This document shows, piece by piece, positions 38,631 to 47,858 of a DNA stretch of 64,000 nt (the first letter of the stretch is position 1; each line of letters opens with the position of its first letter). The notes under the pieces were generated by a model. That model was not told the DNA's origin and ran no database searches. It worked only from the letters and a program-made list of their open reading frames with translations. A program made the translations under genes and the position numbers. Origin of the DNA: Bacteroidia bacterium (GTDB lineage: Bacteria; Bacteroidota; Bacteroidia; Flavobacteriales; Flavobacteriaceae); the NCBI GenBank assembly GCA_030428865.1, contig JAUIEK010000002.1, positions 124,001-188,000 on the forward strand. The letters are read 5' to 3'.

Positions 38631-40108
38631 TTTTTCTTGTAGTTTTTGCACAAGAAAACCCAAAACTTCCGAATTTCTCTATTTCCTTTTTTAATAGTTA
38701 TAGGTTCTAATTCTTCTACACTTTCAAAGAAGTTATAAATACTTTCTGGAAAGGCTTTTCCTTTTTTATTTTTATTTCTAAATCGAGTGTCAGAATCAAT
38801 AAATAATGCGTTTTTTCCTTCTAACCTGCTCAGGTTATTATCTAGGTAATCAAAGTGAAGAGCAGGTAGGTTAATGACATTTTTTCCATAAATGGTTTCT
38901 TGAGGTAAATAAAATCTTAAAGCAGAAGAAGTCTTGTAATCATCTACAGAAAATAGAAAACTAGTAGAGTGTTTTTCTTGGAGTGTTACTACTTTCTCAG
39001 ATAATTCTTTCCACCCAACCCAAGTATCATCACTTTTTATGGGAAATACATAAAAGATAACCTGTACTGCAACTAAAAGATGTATAAAAATTGATGAGAG
39101 AATTTGATATCGTAATAGTTTTTTATTTATGTAGAAAGAAGCTAGTATGCAGCCTGTTATGTAAGAGGGCATCATCCAGTTTATTTTAACCCAATAAAAA
39201 GGAGAAATTATAAAAAAACCTATAAAAGCAGGAATGAAAAATGCTAATAAAAACAATGTTTTTTGAGATGGTAAGCACCACTTTATAAATGCTTTTTTGA
39301 TATGCTTGTAAGAAAAAACAAGAAAAGAGCAGGATAAAATAGGTAGTAAAAGAAAAGCTTGATGTGCTACTGCTCCTAGAAAGAGTTTTGGTTTTACATT
39401 AAATTGAGTAATAGAGCTTGCTCTATTTGATGATTGAAAAACAAAAGAGGCAAATTCATTTTGATAATTCCAGTACCAAACAGGAAACATTGTCAAAATA
39501 GAGATAAGCAAACAAAACCATAGCCATTTGGAAAAAAATAATTTACGATAGTTTTTTGAAAATAGTAAAAAAAAGAGCAATCCGATTTGTAATAGAATAG
39601 CTGTGTATTTACTGTTGAATGCTAATCCCATTGCCAACCCTGCAAAAAGCCAGTATTGTTTTTTGTTTTGAAAAATGGCTTTATATAAAAACAAAACACT
39701 CAACGACCAGAATAAAATGAGGGGAACATCTGGAGTTGAATTAAAAGACAGTATTGATATAAATAGAGTAGAAGTAATTAGCAAGAGTGAATTATATGCT
39801 TTTTGTTTTGAAAGAAAACATTGAGCAAGTTTGTAAAAAACGATAAGAGTAATACTTGTTATTAAAAAATCAGTAAGTTTTACTACAAAAACTGAAGTTC
39901 CAAAAACCTCAGTTGTAAGCCTAAGTAAATAACCAATCATGCCAGGATGATCAAAGTAAGACCAGGCTAAATTTTGACCATACATATAGTAATATGCATC
40001 TTGAGGCATAAGCCCCATAAAAGGAAGTATAAAAAAACGAAAAAGCTGAAAGCCAAAAACCCAACTTAGTGAAGGATGCCTTTTTATGAAGCTTTTCAGT
40101 TTAATCAT
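38627..40108 (-). CDS. GT39-family membrane glycosyltransferase, copy 2
   Basis: 493 residues with the same layout as copy 1: the first loop reads [27 protein letters not shown], aligning with DEVYYWLYAKYPAVSHFDHPPMVGFF in the neighbour, followed by about 11 membrane segments and a soluble tail. Both share [23 protein letters not shown] and [17 protein letters not shown] blocks, so they are paralogues. It overlaps the 3' end of trmD by 8 bases and is probably translated from the trmD transcript. Substrate unknown. Confidence 0.9.
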   Translation of the reverse strand: MIKLKSFIKRHPSLSWVFGFQLFRFFILPFMGLMPQDAYYYMYGQNLAWSYFDHPGMIGYLLRLTTEVFGTSVFVVKLTDFLITSITLIVFYKLAQCFLSKQKAYNSLLLITSTLFISILSFNSTPDVPLILFWSLSVLFLYKAIFQNKKQYWLFAGLAMGLAFNSKYTAILLQIGLLFFLLFSKNYRKLFFSKWLWFCLLISILTMFPVWYWNYQNEFASFVFQSSNRASSITQFNVKPKLFLGAVAHQAFLLLPILSCSFLVFSYKHIKKAFIKWCLPSQKTLFLLAFFIPAFIGFFIISPFYWVKINWMMPSYITGCILASFYINKKLLRYQILSSIFIHLLVAVQVIFYVFPIKSDDTWVGWKELSEKVVTLQEKHSTSFLFSVDDYKTSSALRFYLPQETIYGKNVINLPALHFDYLDNNLSRLEGKNALFIDSDTRFRNKNKKGKAFPESIYNFFESVEELEPITIKKGNREIRKFWVFLCKNYKKN

Positions 40109-40778
40109 TCAGTAAATCGGGTCTTATTTCTTTTGTTCTTTTATAAGCTTGCTCGGTTCTCCATTCTTCAATTTTTGGAAAATTACCAGAAAGCAACACT
40201 TCAGGAACTTTCATTCCCATATATTCTGCAGGTCTTGTATAAACTGGAGGTGATAATAAATTATCTTGAAAAGAATCTGTTAAAGCGGAAGTTTCGTCTC
40301 CTAAAACACCTGGAATCAACCGAACGATAGCATCACACAAAACAGCTGCAGCTAATTCGCCACCTGTTAAAACATAATCTCCAATTGAAATTTCTTTGGT
40401 AATGTATTTATCACGTATTCTTTGATCTACACCTTTATAATGCCCTGTCAGAATTAATAAATTTTTTGCCAACGATAATTTGTTCGCAGTCACTTGCGTA
40501 AGCGTTTTAGCATCGGGTGTCATATAAATAATTTCATCATAGTTTCGTTTTTGCATTAGCTTTTCAATGCAATTAGAAATAGGCTCTATCATTAAAACCA
40601 TGCCAGCGCCTCCTCCAAATTGATAATCATCAATTTGTCTGTAATTTCCTATTCCAAACTCTCTTAAATCATGAAGCTCTATAGTAACTAAATCTTTGTC
40701 TTGTGCTCTCTTTATGATAGAATGTTCAAAAGGACTTTTTAGTAAATCAGGAGATACTGAAATGATATCTATATGCAT
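40101..40778 (-). CDS. trmD: tRNA (guanosine(37)-N1)-methyltransferase TrmD
   Basis: Methylates N1 of G37 in tRNAs reading CNN codons, preventing +1 frameshifts. The 225 residues contain the SPOUT trefoil-knot signatures: [25 protein letters not shown] and [14 protein letters not shown], and the DD near the start ([11 protein letters not shown]) that positions the target. N-terminal [12 protein letters not shown] fits the family start. It is followed on the same strand by the overlapping GT39 gene, not by rplS. Confidence 0.97.
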   Translation of the reverse strand: MHIDIISVSPDLLKSPFEHSIIKRAQDKDLVTIELHDLREFGIGNYRQIDDYQFGGGAGMVLMIEPISNCIEKLMQKRNYDEIIYMTPDAKTLTQVTANKLSLAKNLLILTGHYKGVDQRIRDKYITKEISIGDYVLTGGELAAAVLCDAIVRLIPGVLGDETSALTDSFQDNLLSPPVYTRPAEYMGMKVPEVLLSGNFPKIEEWRTEQAYKRTKEIRPDLLND

Positions 40779-40792
40779 GGCTCGGTTGTAAC

Positions 40793-41305
40793 TTAATCAA
40801 TATATTTTTTAGGAATAGGAAATTCTTTGGTTTCTGATTGCCAAAACACGTTTACGATCCACCAACGATCTCCATCATATAACAATTGAATACTATTGAT
40901 TCCTCTCATAAAAGGAGTTGTTTCTTTTTTGCTATGAAAACTTTCATAAGTGGAGAATACCTGAGCAATATTTCCAAATTGTTCTACTCGTCTACCTAGT
41001 TCTTTTTCATGAAATCCATTTGCTACAAGCCATTTTCCTGAAGTGTTTATATAATCTTGTGGAGTTAAAAACCGAGCTATAGTGTTTCCGTCTTTCTTTT
41101 TTCCTGTCGGAATTAGCTTTGCATCTTTATGAAATAGATAGGAAAATAATTCCCAGTTACGAGTTTCTCCTTTTTCTCCAGAAATAACATTATAAAGTGT
41201 ATGAATAATAGCATCTATATTTTTCACTTTTGCATCATAGTTTGATTGTGCTCTAGAGTTTGTGTAAATAATTAAGCATAGTAAGAGGAGAATATATTTT
41301 TTCAT
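40793..41305 (-). CDS. Secreted NTF2-like (SnoaL-fold) protein
   Basis: 170 residues with a signal peptide (about 1-19, [15 protein letters not shown]). The mature protein has the NTF2/SnoaL cone-fold pattern: [38 protein letters not shown], then [28 protein letters not shown] strands and [21 protein letters not shown] at the end. Such domains are ligand-binding or enzymatic with no fixed reaction. It lies 14 bases upstream of trmD and downstream of prmC on the same strand; the function is unknown. Confidence 0.8.
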   Translation of the reverse strand: MKKYILLLLCLIIYTNSRAQSNYDAKVKNIDAIIHTLYNVISGEKGETRNWELFSYLFHKDAKLIPTGKKKDGNTIARFLTPQDYINTSGKWLVANGFHEKELGRRVEQFGNIAQVFSTYESFHSKKETTPFMRGINSIQLLYDGDRWWIVNVFWQSETKEFPIPKKYID

Positions 41306-41331
41306 ATTAAGTTTGATTATGAGTGTTTAGA

Positions 41332-42183
41332 TTAACGTAACGCTTTTATAAATCTATTTTTCCCAAATATATCTTTTTTTATTTCAATGGAATGGAATCC
41401 TATATCGAGCAGGAGTTTTTCAGTTTCAGAAAAAAGATATTCATTAATTTCGAAAAATAGAATGCCATTTTCAGTAAGTGATTTTGAAGCTAGTTGTGCT
41501 ATTTTTTGATAGAAAATGAGAGGGTTTTTATTCGGTACAAATAAAGCTAATTCGGGTTCATATTTTAAAACATTGTTTTTCATCTCTTTCTTTTCAAGCT
41601 CACGAACGTATGGAGGGTTAGAAATGATAATATCAAAAGATTGATTTAAATCGCTTGTGGTTAGAATATCTTTATGGATAAAATGAATAGAAACATTATT
41701 TCGTTCGGCATTCTGTTTTGCTACTTCTAGAGCTTCACTAGAAATGTCTAACGCGTAAATTGAAACATCGGGATTATTTTTTTTTAGGGCTATAGAAATA
41801 CAACCACTCCCTGTTCCAATGTCAAGTATTTGTATTGGTTTTTTGTTTGAAGTTTGTATAGTATTTAGAATCCAACTAACAAGTTCTTCTGTTTCGGGTC
41901 TTGGAATTAACGTGTGTTTATTAACAATAAAAGGAAAACCATAAAATTCAGTTTTGCCAATAATATATTGAATAGGTTCCTCTTTTTTTAAACGATCTAA
42001 AGCTTGACTAAATGCATTTATATTTTTATTAGATATATTGTAATTGGGTTGAAGAGTGAGATCAATTCTCTTTAAACCTGTATATTCTTCAAGTAAAAAA
42101 TAGAAGAAGGAATCAATTTCTGTTTTTGGAAATAAATCAGATAATTGATTGTGAAATTTCTTTTTTAATTCTTTTAAGATCAT
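41332..42183 (-). CDS. prmC: Release factor N5-glutamine methyltransferase PrmC
   Basis: Methylates the Gln of the GGQ motif in release factors RF1/RF2. 283 residues: an N-terminal helical domain (about 1-85), the SAM loop ILDIGTGSGCISIALKK, and the NPPYV substrate-glutamine motif (IIISNPPYVRELE). IPRPETEELVSWIL between them is also diagnostic. Its ATG overlaps the stop of the upstream GNAT gene by 4 bases, indicating coupling. Confidence 0.95.
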   Translation of the reverse strand: MILKELKKKFHNQLSDLFPKTEIDSFFYFLLEEYTGLKRIDLTLQPNYNISNKNINAFSQALDRLKKEEPIQYIIGKTEFYGFPFIVNKHTLIPRPETEELVSWILNTIQTSNKKPIQILDIGTGSGCISIALKKNNPDVSIYALDISSEALEVAKQNAERNNVSIHFIHKDILTTSDLNQSFDIIISNPPYVRELEKKEMKNNVLKYEPELALFVPNKNPLIFYQKIAQLASKSLTENGILFFEINEYLFSETEKLLLDIGFHSIEIKKDIFGKNRFIKALR

Positions 42184-42674
42184 AAATTTTTAATCATCCA
42201 AACATTACAAGAATAATGTCCTGTATTTCCTAAAGGTTTTTCAAGAGGTGTAAATCCGTTTTTTTTATATAATAGTCGGGCTGTTTCCATATAAGGCATG
42301 GTTTCTAAATAGCACTTTTCGAATCCTAAATCTTTGGCATTAGATAAGCATTTTTTTATCATTTCAGATCCTAATCTTTTCCCTCTTGCAATAGGAGAGA
42401 AATACATTTTTTGAAGCTCACAGATACTATCATCAGTTCCTTGTAACGGAGCTATACCGCCACCGCCAACAACATTTCCTAGATGCTCAACAACATAATA
42501 TTGATGTTTTTCTTGTTGATAGGTTTCAAACATGCAATCCAACGTTTTATCTTCATAAGCAGTGCCTATTTTAGGTACGCCAAATTCAATTAAAACATCT
42601 CTAATAATTTTTGCAATAGCAGAATTGTCTTCTTGTTCTATTGGTCTGATTATAAACGGGGCAGATGTTATCAT
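42180..42674 (-). CDS. GNAT-family N-acetyltransferase
   Basis: 164 residues of the GNAT fold. IRPIEQEDNSAIAKIIRDVL is the first strand-helix unit, YYVVEHLGNVVGGGGIAPL the central sheet, and LQKMYFSPIARGKRLGSEMIKKCLSNAKDLG carries the acetyl-CoA-binding R/K-x-x-G-x-G/S loop. The C-terminal CYLETMPYMETARLLYKKNGF is also typical. The acceptor amine is unknown. First gene of a minus-strand run GNAT-prmC-NTF2-trmD. Confidence 0.9.
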   Translation of the reverse strand: MITSAPFIIRPIEQEDNSAIAKIIRDVLIEFGVPKIGTAYEDKTLDCMFETYQQEKHQYYVVEHLGNVVGGGGIAPLQGTDDSICELQKMYFSPIARGKRLGSEMIKKCLSNAKDLGFEKCYLETMPYMETARLLYKKNGFTPLEKPLGNTGHYSCNVWMIKNL

Positions 42675-42757
42675 AGAAACGTCTATTTTTGTTGTGGCAA
42701 TTTACCTAAAAAATAGTTGAATTATTTTTTAATGGATGCTGTTTTAAATTTTTTTGA

Positions 42758-43795
42758 TTGAAGAACCATCAAACATACATGGCACGTTGTTTAGAACTTG
42801 CTAAGAAAGGAATAGGATTTACAAGGCCTAATCCTTCTGTTGGAGCTGTAGTAGTTTGTGAAAATAAAATAATAGGAGAGGGTTATACGAGTTCCTATGG
42901 TGGAAGTCATGCAGAGGTAAATGCGATTCAATCAGTAAAAAACGAAAAGCTTTTAAAAAAAGCTACATTATACGTAACGCTAGAGCCTTGTTCTCATCAT
43001 GGTAAAACACCTCCTTGCTCTGATTTAATTATTGCAACAGGAATTAAACATGTAGTAATAGGTTGTATTGATTCTAATTCATTAGTTGCAGGTAAAGGGA
43101 TTGAGAAGCTAAAAAACGCAGGATGTAAGGTAGAATTGGGAACTTTAGAGGAAGAATGTAAGCATCATCATAGACGATTTTTTACGTTTCATACTAAAAA
43201 AAGACCTTTTATTATCCTAAAATGGGCAGAAACACAAGATGGTTTTATTGCTCCAATTCATAAAGATAGTCAAACTCCTATTTGGATTACTAATGAGTTT
43301 TCTCGGCAAATAGTTCATCAAAAAAGAGCAGAAGAGCATGCAATCTTAGTTGGGTTTAATACGGTTTTGCAAGATAATCCTCGTTTAACAATTAGAGAGT
43401 TTTCAGGAAATAATCCAATACGAATTGTAGTAGACAAAAATTTAGAGTTATCAAAAAAGCTTCATGTTTTTGATGACCAGGGTGATACGATTGTTGTGAA
43501 TAGTAAGGCTACTACTCGCAATCAAAATATTTATTATGAAAAAATAAATTTTAAAAACTCGTTAGTTCAAGAGCTTTGCGACTTACTTTATAAAAGAGAA
43601 ATTCAATCTGTTATTATAGAAGGCGGAACAAAAACCTTACAGGCGTTTATAGATTCTGGTATTTGGGATGAGGCAACTGTTTTTATTAGTCAAAAAACAT
43701 TTAAGTCAGGAGTGAAATCGCCAACTTTTCAAGGAAGATTGATTGCTGAGGGAAATATTATGGGAGATATTTTAAAGACGTATGTGAATGATTAA
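42758..43795 (+). CDS. ribD: Bifunctional riboflavin biosynthesis deaminase/reductase RibD
   Basis: 345 residues with two domains. The N-terminal cytidine-deaminase-like domain has the zinc site HAEVNAI and EPCSHHGKTPPCSD (about 50-90); the C-terminal reductase (about 150-345) has WAETQDGFIAP, ILVGFNTVLQDNPRLTIR and VIIEGGTKTLQAF. It performs steps two and three of riboflavin synthesis from GTP. The start is TTG at 42758, giving the family N-terminus KNHQTYMARCLELAKKG; the ATG at 42779 would cut into it. Overlaps the HAD gene by 8 bases. Confidence 0.95.
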   Translation: MKNHQTYMARCLELAKKGIGFTRPNPSVGAVVVCENKIIGEGYTSSYGGSHAEVNAIQSVKNEKLLKKATLYVTLEPCSHHGKTPPCSDLIIATGIKHVVIGCIDSNSLVAGKGIEKLKNAGCKVELGTLEEECKHHHRRFFTFHTKKRPFIILKWAETQDGFIAPIHKDSQTPIWITNEFSRQIVHQKRAEEHAILVGFNTVLQDNPRLTIREFSGNNPIRIVVDKNLELSKKLHVFDDQGDTIVVNSKATTRNQNIYYEKINFKNSLVQELCDLLYKREIQSVIIEGGTKTLQAFIDSGIWDEATVFISQKTFKSGVKSPTFQGRLIAEGNIMGDILKTYVND

Positions 43796-44411
43796 AAATA
43801 TCATTTTTGATTTTGGAGATGTCTTTATCAACTTAGACAAATTAGCTACTGAAAAAGCGTTGTTTGGATTGGGAGTAAATGTGATTTCTAATGAAATGTA
43901 CGATGTTTATTATCAATATGAACAAGGGAGAATCTCTACAAAAAACTTTATTGATCGGTTTAAAAAGTTATACCCAAATATATCTTCAAAAGATTTTGTA
44001 GATGCTTGGAATGCCATTTTACAGGATACGCCAAAACATAGGCTTGATTTTATCAAGTCACTAAAAAAATCAAATCAATATCGATTGTTTTTGCTTAGTA
44101 ATACCAATGATTTACATATTTCTTGGATTCAGAAAAATTGGGGAGAAGTAGTTTACAATGAGTTTAAAAATTCTTTTGAGCAGTTCTACTTGTCTCATGA
44201 AATAGGGCTGAGGAAACCAGACCCGACAATTTATGAATTTGTTCTTCAACAAAATAACTTGGCAGCAAATGAAACTTTTTTCATTGATGATACTAGAGAA
44301 AATATAGATGCAGCGAAAGCTCTCGGAATTCATGTGTGGAATATAAATCCGCATAAAGAAGATGTTGTAAATTTGCAGGCTCGAAAAGAATTTTTAAAAT
44401 GTTCTACTTAG
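43788..44411 (+). CDS. HAD-superfamily hydrolase
   Basis: 207 residues of the HAD fold with a small alpha-helical cap: motif I is FDFGDVFINLD (nucleophile in the DxD-like FDFGDV position, with Gly-Asp), motif II LLSNTN, motif III GLRKPDPTIY (Lys), motif IV FIDDTRENI. It resembles YihX/sugar-phosphate phosphatases. Directly coupled to ribD (8-base overlap), so it could be the still often unassigned phosphatase that dephosphorylates the ribityl-pyrimidinedione phosphate in riboflavin synthesis; that link is inference from context only. Confidence 0.9.
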   Translation: MIKNIIFDFGDVFINLDKLATEKALFGLGVNVISNEMYDVYYQYEQGRISTKNFIDRFKKLYPNISSKDFVDAWNAILQDTPKHRLDFIKSLKKSNQYRLFLLSNTNDLHISWIQKNWGEVVYNEFKNSFEQFYLSHEIGLRKPDPTIYEFVLQQNNLAANETFFIDDTRENIDAAKALGIHVWNINPHKEDVVNLQARKEFLKCST

Positions 44412-45265
44412 CTGTTAGTATTTGCATTTCTAGTTTATTGTTTGTAATCTTTAAACTGTTTGATGTATTTAAAATTAATACACTTCAAGCCATTATTGTA
44501 AATTACCTAGTAGCATTTTTTGTAGGTGTTTTTAAAGCAGAACAAATACCGCCTCCACAAGAGATTGTTTCTCAGTCTTGGTTTTTGGGAGCGTTTTTTT
44601 TAGGGATATTATTTATTACTGTCTTTAACGTGATGGCCTTAACTTCTCAAAAGAATGGATTATCAGTTGCTTCAGTTGCAAGTAAAATGTCTGTTGTAAT
44701 TCCTATCGCTTTTGGATTTTTATTGTATCATGAAACAACAGGATGGTTAAAAATCATTGGTATTTTTTTAGCACTCGTAGCTGTTTATCTTACTTCAGTA
44801 AAGAGCGAAAAAGAAGCTTTAGACAAGAAAAACCTGTTATATCCATTGTTGTTATTTTTAGGGTCAGGATGTATAGACACCACTATAAAATTTATTGAAA
44901 CAACACATGTTTCGGAAGGTAGTGAATCCATCTTTTCAGCAACAATATTTGCATTTGCTTTTTTGTTTGGAGTCTTATTTTTAGTATACCAAATAGCAAG
45001 AGGAAATTTTGTTTTTCAGTGGAAAAATATTTTGGGGGGAATTATGTTGGGAATTCCGAACTATTACTCAATTGTATACTTGTTAAAAGCATTAAAGACA
45101 GAAGGGCTGGAAAGTTCTACAATTTTTACACTGAATAATGTGGGAATTGTTGTTTTGTCAACAATTTTTGGGTTGCTTTTCTTTCAAGAAAAATTACAGA
45201 TTAAGAATTGGTTAGGAATTCTAGTTGCGATCATCAGTATTGCTTTAGTGGCTAGTTCTTATTAG
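44399..45265 (+). CDS. DMT-superfamily (EamA) transporter
   Basis: 288 residues with ten hydrophobic segments in two similar halves, the hallmark of EamA/DMT transporters. The first half ends IIGIFLALVAVYLTSVKS and the second LGILVAIISIALVASSY, the repeated last-helix motif. The substrate is unknown; DMT proteins export or import amino acids, nucleotide-like molecules or vitamins. It overlaps the HAD gene by 13 bases and is followed by the YigZ gene after 2 bases, so it is inside the ribD operon. Confidence 0.9.
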   Translation: MFYLAVSICISSLLFVIFKLFDVFKINTLQAIIVNYLVAFFVGVFKAEQIPPPQEIVSQSWFLGAFFLGILFITVFNVMALTSQKNGLSVASVASKMSVVIPIAFGFLLYHETTGWLKIIGIFLALVAVYLTSVKSEKEALDKKNLLYPLLLFLGSGCIDTTIKFIETTHVSEGSESIFSATIFAFAFLFGVLFLVYQIARGNFVFQWKNILGGIMLGIPNYYSIVYLLKALKTEGLESSTIFTLNNVGIVVLSTIFGLLFFQEKLQIKNWLGILVAIISIALVASSY

Positions 45266-45267
45266 TT

Positions 45268-45885
45268 ATGGTTGATGTATATAGAACCATACATGCAGCT
45301 TCTAAAGAGACACTTTACAAAGAAAAAGGAAGTAAGTTTTTTGGCTACGCTTTCCCAGTTACATCAGAAGATGAAGTTCAATTACAGTTAGATTTTTTAA
45401 AAAAGAAACACTCATCAGCTAGGCATTTCTGTTATGCTTGGCAAATTGGAGTAGAGGCTATTCGGTACAGAACAAATGATGATGGAGAGCCTAATAATTC
45501 TGCGGGAATTCCTATTTATGGTCAAATTCAATCATTTCAAGTTACCAATATTTTGGTTGTATCTGTTCGTTATTTTGGAGGAACTAAGTTGGGTGTAGGA
45601 GGACTTATTCAGGCTTATAAAACTTCAGCTCAAATAACCTTAGAAATTTCTGAGATTATAGAAAAAACAATTAATGATACGTTTCTGTTAACGTTTAGCT
45701 ATGAAGAAATGAACTTAGTAATGCGATTAGTTAAAGAACACAATTTAGAAGTGACAAATCAACAAATGGAAATAAATTGTCAACTCACAATAGAAGTAAG
45801 AAAGAAAGATTCCTTAAAAATAGAATCGTTATTGAGCAATTTCCACAAAGTTCAGTACAAAAAACTAAAAACCGAATTTCTTTAA
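45268..45885 (+). CDS. YigZ/IMPACT-family protein
   Basis: 205 residues. The N-terminal UPF0029/IMPACT domain has EKGSKFFGYAFPV, ARHFCYAWQIG, NDDGEPNNSAGIPIYGQI and VSVRYFGGTKLGVGGLIQAYK, all diagnostic; the C-terminal part (about 140-205) is a ferredoxin-like DUF1949-type domain. Members bind ribosomes or nucleic acid and the eukaryotic homologue acts on GCN1; the bacterial role is not settled. Last gene of the ribD run, overlapping the convergent thioesterase gene by 21 bases. Confidence 0.93.
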   Translation: MVDVYRTIHAASKETLYKEKGSKFFGYAFPVTSEDEVQLQLDFLKKKHSSARHFCYAWQIGVEAIRYRTNDDGEPNNSAGIPIYGQIQSFQVTNILVVSVRYFGGTKLGVGGLIQAYKTSAQITLEISEIIEKTINDTFLLTFSYEEMNLVMRLVKEHNLEVTNQQMEINCQLTIEVRKKDSLKIESLLSNFHKVQYKKLKTEFL

Positions 45886-46263
45886 AAGATAATCAGGGCA
45901 TTTTATGGGTTTATTGGTCTTAATATCTATGAAAGCTAGTGTAGAACTTCCTGTACACAAGACTTCATTATTATCGTTGCTAATTGTATAATCAAATAGT
46001 ATTTTTACAATTGGTTTTTTGGCTAATTCAACTTTGATAGTTAGTAAATCGTCATAATGGGCGGGTTTTAAAAAAGTAAAACTTAAGCTAATAACAGGTA
46101 GTTTTACTCCGCTTAATTCCATATCTTTGTAAGTAACACCTAATGTACGTAGCCATTCTGTTCTTCCTATTTCGAAGTACTGTGCATAATTTCCGTGGTA
46201 AACAACTCCCATTTGGTCAGTTTCGCCGTATCGTACTCTTGTTTGTGTAGAGAATTTTTTCAC
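45865..46263 (-). CDS. YbgC-type acyl-CoA thioesterase
   Basis: 132 residues of the hot-dog fold. VRYGETDQMGVVYHGNYAQYFEIGRTEWLR contains the catalytic Asp of the DQMGVVYHGNY motif characteristic of 4-hydroxybenzoyl-CoA thioesterase/YbgC enzymes. It hydrolyses acyl-CoA or acyl-ACP; in proteobacteria YbgC associates with the Tol-Pal operon, which is not near here. Divergent from dnaA, with its 3' end inside the last codons of the YigZ gene. Confidence 0.92.
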   Translation of the reverse strand: MKKFSTQTRVRYGETDQMGVVYHGNYAQYFEIGRTEWLRTLGVTYKDMELSGVKLPVISLSFTFLKPAHYDDLLTIKVELAKKPIVKILFDYTISNDNNEVLCTGSSTLAFIDIKTNKPIKCPDYLLKKFGF

Positions 46264-46343
46264 TTTTAAAAAATGTAACGAGTGATATTTTACGTAAAAA
46301 AAAAATAATAATCAATAGCAATTTGATTTTTTTATACTGTTTT

Positions 46344-46352
46344 TTATTCACA
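46344..46352 (+). promoter_or_regulatory. DnaA-box-like site upstream of dnaA
   Basis: TTATTCACA matches the TTATNCACA DnaA-box pattern, 69 bases before the dnaA ATG. Only this one copy is found in the 157-base intergenic region, so it fits autoregulation of dnaA better than an origin. A 12-base perfect palindrome, TTTTACGTAAAA, lies at 46288-46299. Confidence 0.4.
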
Positions 46353-46420
46353 CATTTGTTGTGCTATTGAAAGAGGATTTTTAATCAAATTTGTTAACAA
46401 CTAACTTCTAATATTTACCT

Positions 46421-47848
46421 ATGGCTAAAACTGCGGTATCGGTTTGGAACAAGTGCTTATCTTTTATAAAAGACAATATAAAACCTCAAGCGTATAAGAC
46501 ATGGTTCGAACCAATTAGGCCCGTTAAGCTATCTGGTGAAGCACTTACTATACAAGTGCCCAGTAAGTTTTTTTACGAGTGGTTAGAAGAGCATTATATT
46601 AAGTTATTACGAGTTGCTTTGGTGAGAGAATTAGGTAATGAAGCAAAGTTGATTTATGATGTGAGAATGGAGAATACGTATAGTAGTAACCGACCTCAAA
46701 TTGTTAAAATCCCAAGTTCGAATAGAGACCCTTTAAAACCGCAAAAAGTTTCCGTTCCTGTAGAGGTTAGCAAGAGGGAATTGCGGAATCCTTTTGTAAT
46801 TCCGGGTCTTCAGAAAGTTAAAATTGAATCTCAACTAAATCCAAATTATAACTTTAACAATTTTGTTGAAGGAGACTCTAATCGTTTAGCTAGGTCTGCA
46901 GGGATGGCAGTTGCTAATAAGCCAGGAGGAACATCTTTCAATCCATTGCTGATTTATGGAGGAGTAGGTTTAGGAAAAACACATTTAGCCCATGCTATTG
47001 GGGTTGAGATTAAAGATAAATATCCTGATAAAACAGTTTTATACATTTCATCAGAAAAATTTACGCAGCAATTTATAGATTCTGTGAAATCAAATACTAG
47101 AAATGACTTTATTCATTTTTACCAAATGGTTGACGTATTAGTTATTGACGATGTTCAGTTTCTATCAGGCAAAGCTGCAACGCAAGATGTGTTCTTTCAT
47201 ATATTCAATCACCTTCACCAAAATGGGAAGCAGGTTATTTTAACATCAGATAAAGCGCCTGTTGATATGCAAGATATTGAGCAGCGACTTTTATCTCGTT
47301 TTAAATGGGGATTGTCTGCAGAATTGCAAGCACCTGATTATGAGACAAGAATTTCGATTTTACAGAAAAAATTATTTAGAGATGGTGTTAATATGCCAAG
47401 CGAAATTGTAGAGTATATTGCAAAAAATATTAAAACAAACGTTAGAGAATTAGAAGGTGTAATTATTTCTATGATTGCACAAGCATCTTTTAATAGAAAA
47501 GAGTTTTCTCTTGAATTAGCTAAACAGATTGTAGACAAGTTTGTTAAAAATACAAAGAAAGAAGTTTCTATAGATTACATTCAAAAAGTGGTATCAAAAT
47601 ACTTCGACATGGATGTGAGTACATTACAGTCAAAAACAAGAAAACGTCATATTGTACAAGCACGTCAATTAGCAATGTATTTTGCTAAGCGAATGACAAA
47701 AACTTCTCTGGCTAGTATTGGAGCTCAAATAGGGCAGAGAGACCATGCAACAGTTCTTCATGCATGTAAAACGGTAGATAATCTTACCGAAACAGATAAA
47801 CAATTTAGAAAATACGTAGAAGACCTTACTAAAAAGTTAACTTTCTAA
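46421..47848 (+). CDS. dnaA: Chromosomal replication initiator protein DnaA
   Basis: 475 residues with the four DnaA domains: an N-terminal DnaB/partner-binding domain (VWNKCLSFIKDNIKPQAYKTWFEPI), a linker (about 95-130), the AAA+ core with Walker A GGVGLGKTHLAHA and Walker B VLVIDDVQFL plus the sensor region, and the C-terminal DNA-binding domain with the signature QRDHATVLHACKTV. It opens oriC as an ATP-bound oligomer. It starts at ATG 46421. It is followed by small enzyme genes rather than dnaN, as is common in Bacteroidetes. Confidence 0.98.
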   Translation: MAKTAVSVWNKCLSFIKDNIKPQAYKTWFEPIRPVKLSGEALTIQVPSKFFYEWLEEHYIKLLRVALVRELGNEAKLIYDVRMENTYSSNRPQIVKIPSSNRDPLKPQKVSVPVEVSKRELRNPFVIPGLQKVKIESQLNPNYNFNNFVEGDSNRLARSAGMAVANKPGGTSFNPLLIYGGVGLGKTHLAHAIGVEIKDKYPDKTVLYISSEKFTQQFIDSVKSNTRNDFIHFYQMVDVLVIDDVQFLSGKAATQDVFFHIFNHLHQNGKQVILTSDKAPVDMQDIEQRLLSRFKWGLSAELQAPDYETRISILQKKLFRDGVNMPSEIVEYIAKNIKTNVRELEGVIISMIAQASFNRKEFSLELAKQIVDKFVKNTKKEVSIDYIQKVVSKYFDMDVSTLQSKTRKRHIVQARQLAMYFAKRMTKTSLASIGAQIGQRDHATVLHACKTVDNLTETDKQFRKYVEDLTKKLTF

Positions 47849-47858
47849 ACTATCAGAA

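Noticed and set aside
46288..46299. Palindrome TTTTACGTAAAA between the thioesterase gene and dnaA
   Set aside because: It is a perfect 12-base dyad but short and A/T-rich; a related ACGTAA-TT-TTACGT lies before dapA, but two weak matches are not enough to propose a regulator.
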